Assembly: GCA_964418605.1 (NCBI GenBank)
Contig: CAYQLY010000009.1
Span: 53,423 to 117,422, forward strand
DNA length: 64,000 bases
Origin: CAYQLY01 sp964418605
GTDB taxonomy: Bacteria > Bacteroidota > Bacteroidia > Cytophagales > Cyclobacteriaceae
Direction of reading: 5' to 3'
The translations under genes were made by a program, and so were the position numbers. Below, piece by piece: positions 17,924 through 25,832 of the stretch (its first letter is position 1; each line of letters starts with the position of its first letter). A model generated the notes under the pieces. The model saw only the letters and a program-made list of their open reading frames with translations. It made no database searches and was not told where the DNA came from.

Positions 17924-18460
17924 ATGATATTAACAGATAATCAAATTCTAGAAGAAATAAAAAAGGGGACCATCAAAATTGACCCTTACCAAAAGGAATG
18001 CCTAGGAACAAATTCCTATGATGTCCATCTAGGAAAATATCTAGCCACTTATAAAGATGATATACTTGATGCAAAAAAGCATAACCTGATTAATCATTTT
18101 GAAATTCCATCAGATGGCTATGTATTACATCCTGGCAAAGTATATCTTGGAGTAACAGTAGAATATACTGAAACACATGCACACGTTCCTTTTTTAGAAG
18201 GCAAATCAAGTATAGGAAGACTTGGTATCGATATTCACGCGACAGCTGGAAAAGGAGATGTAGGATTTTGTAACCACTGGACATTAGAAATATCCGTACA
18301 ACAGCCCGTTCGCATTTATGAAGGAATGCCGATTGGCCAAATTATCTACTTCAAAGTAGATGGACATATTGATAACTATTACCACAAAAAAACATCTGCT
18401 AAATACAATGAGATTAGCAAAAGACCTATGGAGTCAATGATGTGGAAAAACAAATGGTAA
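17924..18460 (+). CDS. dcd: dCTP deaminase
   Basis: Converts dCTP to dUTP for thymidylate synthesis; belongs to the dUTPase fold. Family motifs are CLGTNSYDVHLG near the N-terminus, LEGKSSIGRLGIDIHATAGKGDVGFCNHWTLEI (the SSxxR phosphate-binding and active-site region with the catalytic glutamate), and IYEGMPIGQIIYF. Its 178 residues are normal. It is co-directional with the GlmU-like gene and convergent with the porP/sprF gene, whose stop lies 7 bases away. Confidence 0.95.
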   Translation: MILTDNQILEEIKKGTIKIDPYQKECLGTNSYDVHLGKYLATYKDDILDAKKHNLINHFEIPSDGYVLHPGKVYLGVTVEYTETHAHVPFLEGKSSIGRLGIDIHATAGKGDVGFCNHWTLEISVQQPVRIYEGMPIGQIIYFKVDGHIDNYYHKKTSAKYNEISKRPMESMMWKNKW

Positions 18461-18467
18461 ACTTAAA

Positions 18468-19520
18468 TTAAAAAGAAGGACATGGAAGACGCCGAACATC
18501 ACGAGGTGGCTTCAATTTTTTCTGATTACGATACCCCAAATGAAAATCATAGATGAAAGAAATTTCATGAGAGCCCCCTGTATAGGCAGCTAGTTTAGAA
18601 ACTGTTAAATCATAACTATAACATAAGCTAAAATTCATATGTTTTACCCCAAGTAAAAATACAACTGCATCATTATATTGTGTAAGTAGGCCTTTATACC
18701 ACGTTCCAACAACGATAGGCTCATATGTCAAATAAAATCCAATATCCATCTGCTGAGCTCCTCCTTGATATCTATAGTTAACCACAGGTGAAAAGCTTGT
18801 TTCACGTGGTGGAGCATCAGGATTTCTTTTATGCATTTTTTTTCTATAATCTCTAACTCTAGGAAAATGTTCTTTCGCACCAATAGGTATCTTACTACCT
18901 ACCTGCAATGACCATCTTACAGGAAGATATGATGCAGCACTTTCAATAAAAGATAAACTTGGCCTGGTGATATGATGTGCCCCTAGTCCAATCCACATCT
19001 TATGCGAATACAACACGCCACCCATGCCCATATCAAAATATGAAAGTGTAGATGTAACATAATTTTCATCAGGAGAACTTCCAACTATAAATCCATCGTT
19101 GGTATATTGATTACCAAACGTTAATCCTGACCCATTAGATAATGTGAAACTCATATAGGATGCCTGGGCTCCTAACCGAAATGTTAACTTATTAGTAAGT
19201 GGAAGTTGATAAGCATACATACCACTGATTCCATTCAAACTTATTCCAAATGAAGGAACCTGATTAGACAAAGCAAAAAAACCTACACCACTTTTAGCTT
19301 TTTTAAAATAATGGTCAAATGAAGCAGCATAGGCTTGATTTTTACTTGATAAGCTTGGCCATTGATACCTATAATTCAAAATAAATCTAGTCTCTTGAGT
19401 AGCACCTGCAAATGCCGGATTAATATTCAAAGGAGAAGCATAAAATTGAGAGAATTGAACATCTTGAGCATACACAGCATGGGTGATTACAAAACTAAAA
19501 ACTAATACACAATACTTCAT
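18468..19520 (-). CDS. PorP/SprF family type IX secretion outer-membrane protein
   Basis: Bacteroidota-specific outer-membrane beta-barrel family associated with T9SS and gliding (SprF assists SprB surface display; PorP is a P. gingivalis T9SS component). After a signal peptide ending VYAQ comes the hallmark DVQFSQFYASPLNINPAFAG, then NYRYQWPSL, and repeated beta-hairpins ending SHEISFIYDFHLGYRNQK. Length is 350 residues with a short basic tail. Genomes often hold several copies, so this one may serve a specific substrate, possibly one of the two large T9SS proteins in this window. Confidence 0.9.
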   Translation of the reverse strand: MKYCVLVFSFVITHAVYAQDVQFSQFYASPLNINPAFAGATQETRFILNYRYQWPSLSSKNQAYAASFDHYFKKAKSGVGFFALSNQVPSFGISLNGISGMYAYQLPLTNKLTFRLGAQASYMSFTLSNGSGLTFGNQYTNDGFIVGSSPDENYVTSTLSYFDMGMGGVLYSHKMWIGLGAHHITRPSLSFIESAASYLPVRWSLQVGSKIPIGAKEHFPRVRDYRKKMHKRNPDAPPRETSFSPVVNYRYQGGAQQMDIGFYLTYEPIVVGTWYKGLLTQYNDAVVFLLGVKHMNFSLCYSYDLTVSKLAAYTGGSHEISFIYDFHLGYRNQKKLKPPRDVRRLPCPSF

Positions 19521-19598
19521 CCTTTCAACTTTATTAGTAAATAACGTTTTTACGCGTCTAAAATTACCATATTTTTTTAAGATAACTTAAAAATTAAG

Positions 19599-19606
19599 TA
19601 TTTTTG
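19599..19606 (+). promoter_or_regulatory. -7 promoter box of tRNA-Arg
   Basis: TATTTTTG matches TAnnTTTG and lies 9 bases before the mature 5' end of the tRNA, within a long AT-rich stretch. Confidence 0.6.
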
Positions 19607-19614
19607 CAGCAAAT

Positions 19615-19688
19615 GCATCCGTAGTTCAATTGGATAGAATATCAGATTTCGGCTCTGAGGGTTGAGGGTTCGAGTCCTTCCGGATGCA
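19615..19688 (+). tRNA. tRNA-Arg (anticodon TCG)
   Basis: A complete cloverleaf can be drawn: acceptor GCATCCG / CGGATGC with discriminator A, D arm GTTC...GAAT, anticodon stem TCAGA/TCTGA with loop TTTCGGC giving anticodon TCG (reads CGA and, with wobble modification, other CGN arginine codons), and T arm GAGGG-TTCGAGT-CCTTC. CCA is not encoded. A terminator follows shortly. Confidence 0.95.
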
Positions 19689-19705
19689 CAAGTTCAAGTT
19701 TAGTG

Positions 19706-19740
19706 AATCTCTATAAAGTAAACATTATAGAGATTTTTTT
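19706..19740 (+). terminator. Terminator after tRNA-Arg
   Basis: Eleven-base stem AATCTCTATAA / TTATAGAGATT followed by seven T. It lies between the tRNA and the convergent dprA gene. Confidence 0.8.
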
Positions 19741-19746
19741 ATAGAA

Positions 19747-20853
19747 TTATTTCAAACTAACCTTATATTTTTTCCCAGGCATTAATTTTATCAATCCTTC
19801 TAATTCCAACTTTAATAAAAAAGAAGAAAGTTTATGAATTGGAATTTGTGATTTCAAACTAATCTCATCAATGTGCATCTCATTTACATTTTGATTCAGT
19901 AAAGCTAGAATCGTTCCTTCTTCAGAACAAAGTGAAGAAGGAAGTTGCATGTCCTTTTTAATTATCTCTTTAGTTTCATCCCAATTCATCATCTGTTTTA
20001 AATCATCTACGTTAGTCAACAAATGGGCACGATTCGACTTAATTAAATTATTACATCCCTGAGAATAAAGTTGATCTACATTACCAGGTACAGCAAAAAC
20101 ATCTTTGTTATACCCATTCGCTAGATCTGCTGTTATTAAAGCCCCGCCTTTTTCAGAAGCTTCTACAACAACGACAGCATCTGCTAGACCTGCAATTAAT
20201 CGATTTCTAGCTGGAAAATTTAATCGTTCGGGTTTAACTCCAAACGAATATTCAGTTAAAAGCCCTCCCTGATTGACCATCTTTTTAGAGATCAGATGAT
20301 GTGAAGAAGGGTACACTATATCTAATCCATGAGCCAAGACACCAATGGTAGGAAGTTGACACTCTAATGCTATTTGGTGAGCATACACATCAATGCCATA
20401 AGCTAATCCACTAACAATAATAGGCTGTAAGGGCAACAAATCATAAATAAACTTCTTCAAAAAAGATCTCCCATAATCCGTTGCATTCCTTGTACCAACT
20501 ATTGCAATCATAGGTGAATAATTTAGATTACTATTTCCCTTCCAGTAAATCAAAGCGGGTGAATCAATAATCTCCTTAAAACGTGACGGATAGCTTTCAT
20601 CTGTAAAAAACAATACAGATACATCTTCCTTTAAGGCCTTTTCTATTTTTTTTGTTGCCTCATCAAAATAATTTTTTTTCAGAACAGTTCGAGCAAGCTT
20701 CTCTCCTATTCCTGAAATCTTTATAAGTTTAGAAAAAGAAGATTCAAAAACACCTTGAGCACTCCCACAATAACTCACCAAGTGCTTAATCAATACATTC
20801 CCTATTCCTGGTACTAAAGTTAAAGCGACCTGGTAAATCTTCTCATTCGTCAT
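19747..20853 (-). CDS. dprA: DNA-processing protein DprA
   Basis: Single-stranded-DNA-binding protein that loads RecA during natural transformation. The N-terminal helix-hairpin-helix region includes LVPGIGNVLIKHLVS and ISGIGEKLARTVL. The extended Rossmann fold shows AIVGTRNATDYG, VSGLAYGIDVYAHQIAL, FPARNRLIAGLADAVVVVEA and GGALITADLANGYNKDVFAVPG. The C-terminal 60 residues form a winged-helix (DML1-like) domain. Length is 368 residues. A MerR gene lies 9 bases upstream on the same strand. Confidence 0.96.
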   Translation of the reverse strand: MTNEKIYQVALTLVPGIGNVLIKHLVSYCGSAQGVFESSFSKLIKISGIGEKLARTVLKKNYFDEATKKIEKALKEDVSVLFFTDESYPSRFKEIIDSPALIYWKGNSNLNYSPMIAIVGTRNATDYGRSFLKKFIYDLLPLQPIIVSGLAYGIDVYAHQIALECQLPTIGVLAHGLDIVYPSSHHLISKKMVNQGGLLTEYSFGVKPERLNFPARNRLIAGLADAVVVVEASEKGGALITADLANGYNKDVFAVPGNVDQLYSQGCNNLIKSNRAHLLTNVDDLKQMMNWDETKEIIKKDMQLPSSLCSEEGTILALLNQNVNEMHIDEISLKSQIPIHKLSSFLLKLELEGLIKLMPGKKYKVSLK

Positions 20854-20862
20854 GTAAGGATA

Positions 20863-21186
20863 CTACAGCTGATTTTTGATTTCTTCCAGAACTTTTTTTA
20901 TAGAAGTTAATGAATCTATAACCTCTTTTTTATTTTTTAATGCTTTATATTTCTTACTTAAGACCTCCTTAGCACCCTGCAATGTATAACCTTTTACTTT
21001 AACTAAATGATATACCATTTTGACATGTTCAATATCTTCTGATGTAAACTGCCTATTGCCCTTACTGCTTTTTTTAGGACGAATGACAGGAAACTCTTTC
21101 TCCCAAAAGCGTAATAAAGAAGTGCTAACGCCTATGAGTTTAGCTACTTCTCCAATGGTATAATATTTTTTTAAATAATTCTTCAA
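20863..21186 (-). CDS. MerR-family transcriptional regulator
   Basis: Short 107-residue DNA-binding protein. Residues about 9-75 form the MerR winged helix: YYTIGEVAKLIGVSTSLLRFWEKEF, then NRQFTSEDIEHVKMVYHLVKVKGYTLQGAKEVL. The remaining 35 residues are a lysine-rich helix. There is no effector domain or metal-binding cysteine, so it is not a classic metal sensor. Such small MerR proteins next to M23 peptidases or dprA are common in Bacteroidota; the target is unknown. Confidence 0.92.
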   Translation of the reverse strand: MKNYLKKYYTIGEVAKLIGVSTSLLRFWEKEFPVIRPKKSSKGNRQFTSEDIEHVKMVYHLVKVKGYTLQGAKEVLSKKYKALKNKKEVIDSLTSIKKVLEEIKNQL

Positions 21187-21228
21187 GAGAATATAAATAT
21201 ATTAAAAAGCAAAAATAATATTATTTTT

Positions 21229-21822
21229 CTAATTTGCACTACTAATAGCAGATTTTGCTACATCCGGAGAAATTAATGAGTTTGCAATATAGCTTTTAAA
21301 CTTATTCCAACTTTGATCTTTATACTTATTTAAAAAATCATTGTAAGCTGGTATCAAAAGAGTAAGAATTCGAGTTGTTTTTCTTTTATGCGTTACAGCT
21401 TCAACATATTCTGCAAAAAGTGAAACCAAATCCGCTACTTCTTCAGAAAATTTTTTCTTTGACTTATCAAAGTTGAAATCATAAATAGCATAGTATGTTA
21501 TACATATATACCTGTTAAGATAATCATATACTGATACAGCCATCATAAAATCAGCACGTAAATGTTTCTTTCTATAAATACGATAGGCTTCTTCCCATGC
21601 CTCTTGATCGCTGCTAAAAATAGAGACGCGTTTTTTACCTCCAAAAAGAGAAAATTTATATTCTTTAAAGGAGGCTATTTTTTTAAAAGCAGAATCAGCT
21701 ATAAAAGTGTTATCTATTCTTCGCCATGACATAAACTGACCTGACAGTTCCAAACAATATGAAACTTTACTTTTAACTAACAGGTGATTAATCGACTTAT
21801 CAGAGCATACTATCTTCATCAA
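21229..21822 (-). CDS. Hypothetical protein
   Basis: 197-residue protein that I do not recognise. It has no signal peptide or membrane helix, is mixed alpha/beta, and is rich in Lys, Phe and Tyr. The region around SSDQEAWEEAYRIYRKKHLRADFMMAVSVYDYLNRY is amphipathic helix. It lies between merR and bcp on the same strand, 42 and 24 bases away respectively. Two consecutive ATG codons are possible starts. Confidence 0.7.
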   Translation of the reverse strand: MMKIVCSDKSINHLLVKSKVSYCLELSGQFMSWRRIDNTFIADSAFKKIASFKEYKFSLFGGKKRVSIFSSDQEAWEEAYRIYRKKHLRADFMMAVSVYDYLNRYICITYYAIYDFNFDKSKKKFSEEVADLVSLFAEYVEAVTHKRKTTRILTLLIPAYNDFLNKYKDQSWNKFKSYIANSLISPDVAKSAISSAN

Positions 21823-21846
21823 GAAAAAGTCTCATTTCTTATTATA

Positions 21847-22299
21847 TCAATTATTCAATAGTTGTTCAGCATGATTTTTAGTATTTACCTTATCAATAAT
21901 TCTAACAATTATACCTTTTTGATCAATAACAAAAGTAGTCCGAGCAGTACCCATATACGTTTTACCATACATGCTTTTTTCTACCCATACCCCATATGCC
22001 TTATTAATTTCTTTATCTACATCAGCAATTAATATAAAAGGCAAATTATATTTTTCAATAAATTTTTTATGTGATTTTTCACTATCACTACTTACACCTA
22101 TCACTACATAACCAGCCTTCTTTAACTCTGAATCAGAATCCCTTAAACTACAAGCCTCTGCTGTACAACCAGGTGTATTATCCTTAGGATAAAAATAAAG
22201 TACTACAGATTGACCACGATATGTATCTAGCTTTACAAGCTTTCCATCTTGATCTTTACCCTCAAATAGAGGAGCTTTATCACCCACCTTTAAAATCAT
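21847..22299 (-). CDS. bcp: Thioredoxin-dependent peroxiredoxin (BCP)
   Basis: Reduces hydrogen peroxide and organic hydroperoxides in the cytoplasm. The peroxidatic cysteine is in FYPKDNTPGCTAEACSLRD; the second cysteine five residues on (GCTAEAC) matches the atypical two-Cys BCP type with a resolving Cys. The active-site Thr and downstream Arg (GTARTTFVID) are present. Its 150 residues match the family. The gene reads in the same direction as merR and the unknown gene. Confidence 0.95.
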   Translation of the reverse strand: MILKVGDKAPLFEGKDQDGKLVKLDTYRGQSVVLYFYPKDNTPGCTAEACSLRDSDSELKKAGYVVIGVSSDSEKSHKKFIEKYNLPFILIADVDKEINKAYGVWVEKSMYGKTYMGTARTTFVIDQKGIIVRIIDKVNTKNHAEQLLNN

Positions 22300-22366
22300 A
22301 TCTGTTTTTAAATCTCTTTACTTTTGTAAATATAAACAACGCCAAAAGTGAAACCAAATTACCAAC

Positions 22367-24256
22367 CTAAAGTTTCATCTCATATACTCTTTTATTTCCT
22401 ACGCAATCTGTCACCTCAAGTTGAAATATTCCTTTTAAACTATGTTGATTGTTTTTTGCTTGAGAATATAGTAAATTCTTTTTACGATCATAACACATTA
22501 ATATCCACTTACCATTTAACATAGCCCTAAATGAAGCAATACCAGACAGATCATCTCTAATCTTAAAGCTAATGGTATACAATGTCTTTTTAACGAGCTG
22601 AACACCTGGAGCAATTGTATCTGCAAGAACTAAAAAATCACCCAATACGTCTGTCTGAAAAGATAAATTAGTGCCCTGAAAAACACCTCCTTTAAATACT
22701 AATACGCCTTTTTTATCAATAACATATACCCCAATTTTGTGAGAAGGTATAGTCTCCCACTTATCCAAGTTAACCTTTAGAGTTATGAATATATCAGAAG
22801 CTAATGGTATAGTTCTATTCCCAATAGACCACCTATCTCTATTTTTATTTACGTCTAAAAAAAGTGTATCAAACAACGAAGCAGGAGGAAACAAAATAGA
22901 TAATGAATCTGTTTGATAGTAATTCTGCCTTCCAGGATATAAGACAGTCTTGATAGAAAAAGTTTTTCTAAATCCACCAACTTCTAATGAATCAGGAATA
23001 ATCTTTCTACAATCTATCAAATATGTTAACCTATTTTTAGTAATGCACGAAGGCCTTATAACATGCAGTGAATCAGAAACATACAATTTTCCAATACGGT
23101 ATACTTCTGCATTAGGAAGAGTAATTTTCAAAAAATTCTCGCTCATCTCTTCTCTAAACAAAACAGAATTCATAGAAGAAGTATAATTTAAAAAAAGAGA
23201 ATCATGTTGATAGCCTTTGATATAAAAAAAAGTCGATGAGATATTATTCCTAGAATCTTTCAACACAACCTTACCAAGATGAACCAATGTATCACTCACA
23301 TTATACTTCCCCAGCAAGTCATTCATCTTATAAACAGGCAATTCATTCCCATCAGATAAAAATAAACGCTGAAATTTTTTCCCCACTTCAGTAAATACAT
23401 CAAAATCGCCATGCAGAAAAGAATGTGTATTGCAATAAAATGACATACACGATAGATCAAAGGAGTAAATTTTCTTACCATCAATCCACAACTCCGCAAA
23501 CTTAACACCCATCTGATGATGAACACCATCCATACGATCATACGCCAATATCTCAAAACCAATAAGGCCTTTGACATAAATTGTATCTCTTAAATAATAA
23601 GATTTACCATTATATGAAAGTGGATAGTCAAATCTACCAAACTCCCCAGAAACTCGGGCATTAGCATTTAATGTACGAATAACTATCCGTTGACTCACTG
23701 GAGGTAAATGATCTTTAATCTCAGAAAATCCAAAAGCAAGTGGATCTAAAAAATTTTCTAATGAATCTCTAATCTCAAAATGTAAATGTGGACCATACGA
23801 ATACCCTGTATTACCTGAAAAAGCAATTGTATCGCCACGCTTATATAAAAACTGATTTTTATAAGGAAATAACTCTATTTCAAATGCCTCCTTTGCATAT
23901 TGATTTGTTAAAACATAGTCAGCGATCTTCCTAGAGAATGATTTCAAATGAGCATATACTGTAGTCAATCCATTGGGATGCGTAACATATAAAACATAGC
24001 CATAGCCATCAGCCGAAACCTTAATGCGAGAAACATACCCATCTGCGACTGCTAATACTGGACTACCTATTCCTACTTTAATATCAATGCCTGCATGAAA
24101 ATGCCCCGTACGCAACTCCCCCATATTACCAGCTAAAAAAGCTTGCCTCTTTGGATAGACCGGAAATAAAAAATGAGCAGAATTGGTAGATTGGCTATAC
24201 CCAGTCTGTAGTAACGTGCCTAAAACTACTATAAAAACACTCCTACTTAACTTCAA
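22367..24256 (-). CDS. Exported M23-family metallopeptidase, large form
   Basis: 629-residue periplasmic protein with signal peptide SVFIVVLGTLLQTGYSQ. The zinc peptidase (LytM) domain lies at about residues 35-175: GHFHAGIDIKV supplies the HxxxD ligands, TTVYAHL follows, and YSYGPHLHFEIRD gives the HxH element. Continuous ligands suggest a catalytically competent peptidoglycan endopeptidase, although the domain is interrupted by an insert (about 115-145). The remaining 450 residues are beta-rich and unassigned. The start overlaps the 3' end of the FAH-family gene by 14 bases, implying coupling. Confidence 0.9.
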   Translation of the reverse strand: MKLSRSVFIVVLGTLLQTGYSQSTNSAHFLFPVYPKRQAFLAGNMGELRTGHFHAGIDIKVGIGSPVLAVADGYVSRIKVSADGYGYVLYVTHPNGLTTVYAHLKSFSRKIADYVLTNQYAKEAFEIELFPYKNQFLYKRGDTIAFSGNTGYSYGPHLHFEIRDSLENFLDPLAFGFSEIKDHLPPVSQRIVIRTLNANARVSGEFGRFDYPLSYNGKSYYLRDTIYVKGLIGFEILAYDRMDGVHHQMGVKFAELWIDGKKIYSFDLSCMSFYCNTHSFLHGDFDVFTEVGKKFQRLFLSDGNELPVYKMNDLLGKYNVSDTLVHLGKVVLKDSRNNISSTFFYIKGYQHDSLFLNYTSSMNSVLFREEMSENFLKITLPNAEVYRIGKLYVSDSLHVIRPSCITKNRLTYLIDCRKIIPDSLEVGGFRKTFSIKTVLYPGRQNYYQTDSLSILFPPASLFDTLFLDVNKNRDRWSIGNRTIPLASDIFITLKVNLDKWETIPSHKIGVYVIDKKGVLVFKGGVFQGTNLSFQTDVLGDFLVLADTIAPGVQLVKKTLYTISFKIRDDLSGIASFRAMLNGKWILMCYDRKKNLLYSQAKNNQHSLKGIFQLEVTDCVGNKRVYEMKL

Positions 24257-24854
24257 AATCTAACATTTTTTTATCCCCTATAAATGCTTCTAATCTATCT
24301 CCTACATGCACAGGCCCTACGCCAGACGGAGTACCTGTAAATACAACATCCCCTTTTTTTAATGTAAAAAAAGTAGATATATAGGATATGATATAATCAA
24401 AGTCAAAAATCATCAAGGATGTATCTCCAAATTGCTTCTGCTCTCCATTCACTTTTAAACTAAAGGTCAAGCCTGACAAGTTTGTAAAGGAAGATTTAGG
24501 TATAAAATCAGAAATAGGAGCGGACCCATTAAAGCCTTTGGCGATATCCCAAGGCAATCCCTTCAGTTTTAACTTATTCTGAATATCACGTGCTGTAAAA
24601 TCAATACCAACACCTATCCCTTCGTAATACTTATGAGCAAATCTTTTCTCAATATTTTTCCCTTCTTTATTGATTAGAAGCAAAATCTCCACCTCATAAT
24701 GGATATCTTGGCTAAAACTAGGATAGTAAAAAGGTGCATTCTGCCGAATGATGGCCGTTTCAGGCTTTAAAAAAACAACTGGTTCATCAGGAAGCTCATT
24801 TTTTAACTCCTCTGCATGAGCTTTGTAATTCCGACCTATTGCAAAAATTTTCAT
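24243..24854 (-). CDS. Fumarylacetoacetate hydrolase (FAH) family protein
   Basis: 203-residue enzyme of the FAH/FAHD1 fold, whose small members act as acylpyruvate hydrolases or oxaloacetate decarboxylases. Key features are KIFAIGRNYKAHAEEL at the start, YEVEILLLINKEG (metal-binding glutamates ExE), GIGVGIDFTARD (metal-binding Asp), KGFNGSAPISDF and GDVVFTGTPSGVGPV. The start at ATG 24854 is chosen because the family N-terminus begins there; the open frame reaches 24914. The exact substrate is not determined. Confidence 0.92.
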   Translation of the reverse strand: MKIFAIGRNYKAHAEELKNELPDEPVVFLKPETAIIRQNAPFYYPSFSQDIHYEVEILLLINKEGKNIEKRFAHKYYEGIGVGIDFTARDIQNKLKLKGLPWDIAKGFNGSAPISDFIPKSSFTNLSGLTFSLKVNGEQKQFGDTSLMIFDFDYIISYISTFFTLKKGDVVFTGTPSGVGPVHVGDRLEAFIGDKKMLDFEVK

Positions 24855-24934
24855 AATTAAACTCTCAAATAACGTAAATCTTAGCCATCTGCAAAAATAA
24901 ATAACCCCAAGCATAAGATTTTTAAAGCTTTCCT

Positions 24935-25280
24935 ATTTGATCTAAATTGAATTAAATTAATAAATTTTATAACTATTTTATTATATTATAATATTTATAT
25001 AATATTTTTATTTTATAAAAATAATTATATAAATATATACAAATTATTATAAAAATTATATTTATGTAATTATTATTGAATTATTTTTATATAAAATATA
25101 ATAATATTTTTGTAAATTAATATATAATATAAATCTTAATTTATATTATATATATAAATATTATACTATTATTTTAATTAAAAATTTGAATTAACTACTT
25201 GATAAACAATATAATATTAAATAATAAAAAAAATAGTATATTTGTTTTGTAATAAAAAAAAATAATTGTATATTTGATAC
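24935..25280. other. Extremely AT-rich non-coding tract
   Basis: Between 24961 and 25200 I count about 10 G or C in 240 bases (about 4%), made of short alternating A/T runs with many self-complementary pieces. No gene is visible. It precedes two promoter-like boxes and the candidate small RNA, so it may act as an UP-like, curved or easily melted region. No DnaA-box cluster is seen, so I do not call it an origin. Confidence 0.7.
25237..25276 (+). promoter_or_regulatory. Two tandem -7 promoter boxes
   Basis: TATATTTG at 25237-25244 and again at 25269-25276, both perfect TAnnTTTG matches 32 bases apart. They lie directly upstream of the candidate small RNA. Confidence 0.55.
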
Positions 25281-25283
25281 CTT

Positions 25284-25557
25284 TTTTAAAACAAGGTGAT
25301 TAAATAAAAAACATATAATTCATATTTAATTATATATATAAATATATTTTTATATATGATTAAATAGATTAATAAAATTGGATAAAATGAAATTAGAATA
25401 TAAAAAATATAAAAATATAGATGCCTCTTACACTTTTGAGGGGGCAAAACGGCTTTGGACTACCATAAACAACAAAACAAACAAAACCTACTTTACGGTC
25501 CAAACAACCGGAGATGGGATAATCTTAACCTATCCTATCTCCTTTTTATTATTTTTC
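25284..25557 (+). ncRNA. Candidate structured small RNA
   Basis: The sequence rises in GC from about 25420 after a nearly pure A/T region and forms paired elements: CCTC/GAGG around 25424-25442, a seven-base stem TTTGGAC (25454-25460) / GTCCAAA (25498-25504) enclosing an A-rich GC-poor loop, and a 12-base terminator stem at 25510-25542 followed by T-rich sequence. A weak open frame (68 codons from a TTG at 25378, or from ATG 25387) covers the same bases, but it runs through the terminator, so a non-coding RNA is preferred. The family is not recognised. The 5' end is set only by the second promoter box. Confidence 0.5.
25510..25557 (+). terminator. Terminator of the candidate small RNA
   Basis: Stem GGAGATGGGATA / TATCCTATCTCC (one G-U pair) with a nine-base loop, followed by TTTTTATTATTTTTC. 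Confidence 0.75.
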
Positions 25558-25615
25558 AATAGAAACAACTTAAGTGGTACATAAAAGTAAGTGTTAATTA
25601 AAAAGCGTAAAAACT

Positions 25616-25650
25616 GAAAAATAGCCATCTTTTAGATGGCTATTTTTTTA
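25616..25650 (+). terminator. Second terminator before the T9SS substrate gene
   Basis: Thirteen-base stem AAAATAGCCATCT / AGATGGCTATTTT with a TTT loop and a T run. It is a strong hairpin with no obvious upstream gene except the candidate RNA. From here to 25832 I see only AT-rich leader sequence. Confidence 0.8.
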
Positions 25651-25832
25651 TCCCTAAATTGATAAAAAATCAACATTTTATTAAACTTTGATTAATACAT
25701 AGCCTAAATCAATAGGATTTAAAATTTAACTTATTTAATATTAAATTAAATTTTTTTTAGTTTCTTCTCTTGTAGATTATTAAAAAAATAACTAAATTCG
25801 CATGCTAAAAAAGATTAATACACTTAACACTT

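Noticed and set aside
24961..25200. Replication origin or CRISPR leader
   Set aside because: No DnaA-box cluster, no dnaA/dnaN nearby, no regularly spaced repeats and no cas genes.
25378..25584. A 68-codon open frame in the gene-poor region
   Set aside because: It starts at TTG (or ATG 25387), overlaps a stem and a complete Rho-independent terminator, and has no recognised similarity. A non-coding RNA explains the same bases better.
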